The notes beneath the pieces are model-generated. The model saw only the letters and a list, made by a program, of their open reading frames with translations. It was not told the origin of the DNA and did not search any database. Of a stretch of 64,000 nucleotides of DNA, positions 63,238 through 64,000 are shown piece by piece. Location of the stretch: NCBI GenBank assembly GCA_037974665.1, contig CM075764.1:90266825-90330824 (forward strand), read 5' to 3'. Position 1 is the stretch's first letter. Each line of letters starts with the position of its first letter. The translations under genes and the position numbers were made by a program. This stretch comes from Ehretia macrophylla. Lineage: Eukaryota; Streptophyta; Magnoliopsida; Boraginales; Ehretiaceae.

Positions 63238-64000
63238 ATTAAATTGATTGGGAATTAATTGGCTATATTTTAGCAAAACTTTTGTTATTACCATACTTGT
63301 GTTATTGTCTTGTATAGGAAAAATATTATGGTATCTTACCATAATAGACAGAGCTTTGTGATGATTAAGGAATCACATTAATTGTCTATTTATAAGGAAA
63401 TGAAGAATAGGGTTTTGTGAGAAGAGGCCTTTTTTGAAGCCCAAGTTATGATGCCCTATAGCAGTCGAGTATATATACATATGGAATAGGTCGCAGAAAG
63501 CTAAGGCAGTGAGCAGGCAGAAAGAAAGTGCAACAAAAGAATATAAAAGAGTTATGTCCACTGTTCCTTATCGTGTTGCAATACAATCTGTGTTTAAGTC
63601 TTTGATTATATTAGTGTTGCAATTCAGTTTATTTTGACAACTTGTTGTGAGCATCATGTATTAGTCCTTGAGTGATTAGATAGGTGTCTCTTCAATCATT
63701 CTTCGGGAGAAGAAGGTGTAGTTATCGGGAGAGAACATTGTAAGTCGAGGGGAGCTCGCCAAATCATATTTTGCTAAGGAGTTCTTCATCAAGACGTCAA
63801 AGGTCAAGAGAGAGTCTTTACTTGTGCAAGTCCGTTGGTGTTGTAACTTGATATTTCTTAGTGGATTGATTTGTTGGACTAGGGATTGGTCCCGTGGACG
63901 TAGACCACACGGTCGAACCACTTTAAAATCTTTGTGTTCTTTATTTCTGTTACAACTTTAAATTATTCCGCTACTATGTATGCTCTCTGTTTATGTTGTA
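63238..64000 (+). repeat. 3' LTR of copia element E, truncated by window
   Basis: It matches 55468 to about 56240. About 145 bp more should lie beyond the window edge. Confidence 0.93.

Larger units (their letters stand above)
55468..64000 (+). mobile_element. SIRE-type Ty1/copia element E, right end cut off
   Basis: A plus-strand copia with 5' LTR 55468-56385, a Met-tRNA-type primer site (about 56388-56403), gag (about 56430-57480, with GSITKPPLLDGANYSYWKAR and a CCHC knuckle CRECERFGHIQAEC near 57385-57425), a second knuckle CHYCGVLGHIRPRC (about 58078-58118), protease region (about 58305), GAG-pre-integrase (about 58640-58760), integrase (about 58860-59450), reverse transcriptase (about 59880-60580) and RNase H (about 60880-61364). 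A 1.9-kb region then precedes the 3' LTR, which starts at 63238 and runs out of the window. The layout and gag type suggest the SIRE/Maximus lineage. The coding part is broken more than ten times. The LTRs differ by about 6% by eye (roughly 2-2.5 million years). Confidence 0.92.

Overview
The window is nuclear DNA of a flowering plant, most likely a eudicot. It holds Ty1/copia LTR retrotransposons, small inverted-repeat DNA transposons, coiled-coil NB-LRR (RPM1-type) disease-resistance sequences, a RIN4-type sequence, an F-box gene and organelle-derived fragments. It is AT-rich and repeat-dense. Only the F-box gene looks intact; nearly everything else that resembles a gene is broken.

Layout. 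1-3465: right-hand part of a minus-strand copia element (A) that ends inside a RIN4-like pseudogene (3466-5306, + strand). 5307-7060: spacer with a MITE carrying a 12-bp target duplication and a faint LINE-like relic. 7060-11150: NB-LRR pseudogene 1 (7820-10602, -) with flanks that recur elsewhere. 11150-18060: mostly anonymous AT-rich DNA with a hAT-derived fragment, an LTR-like remnant and a small Cys-rich ORF. 18060-18946: a relic made of one copy of the NB-LRR upstream flank next to the 3' end of another NB-LRR copy. 19909-19995: plastid-type tRNA-Ser(GGA). 20018-25562: nearly complete copia element B (-), same family as A, with a perfect 5-bp target duplication. 26408-27037: hAT MITE. 27255-31210: NB-LRR pseudogene 2 (28063-30768, -) with the same flanks as copy 1. 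32008-39530: three long-TIR elements of related type, a possible Ty3/gypsy-type LTR with internal tandem repeats, and a probable plastid ycf2 fragment. 39531-50700: a decayed plus-strand copia (C) split by a younger minus-strand copia (D). 53229-54347: intact F-box gene. 55404-64000: SIRE-type copia (E), cut by the window edge.

The most interesting biology is the left 31 kb. RIN4 is the host protein monitored by RPM1-class NB-LRR receptors. Here a RIN4-like sequence with a clear NOI domain and AvrRpt2-type cleavage motif lies about 2.5 kb from the first of a small array of RPM1-like receptors. Both sides are now pseudogenes, so this looks like a decayed 'guardee plus guard' cluster. The NB-LRR copies arose by block duplication that carried both flanks, followed by deletion and retroelement insertion.

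Limits: all homology is by recognition of motifs, without database searches. Divergence values are rough eye counts over short stretches. The species is not identified.
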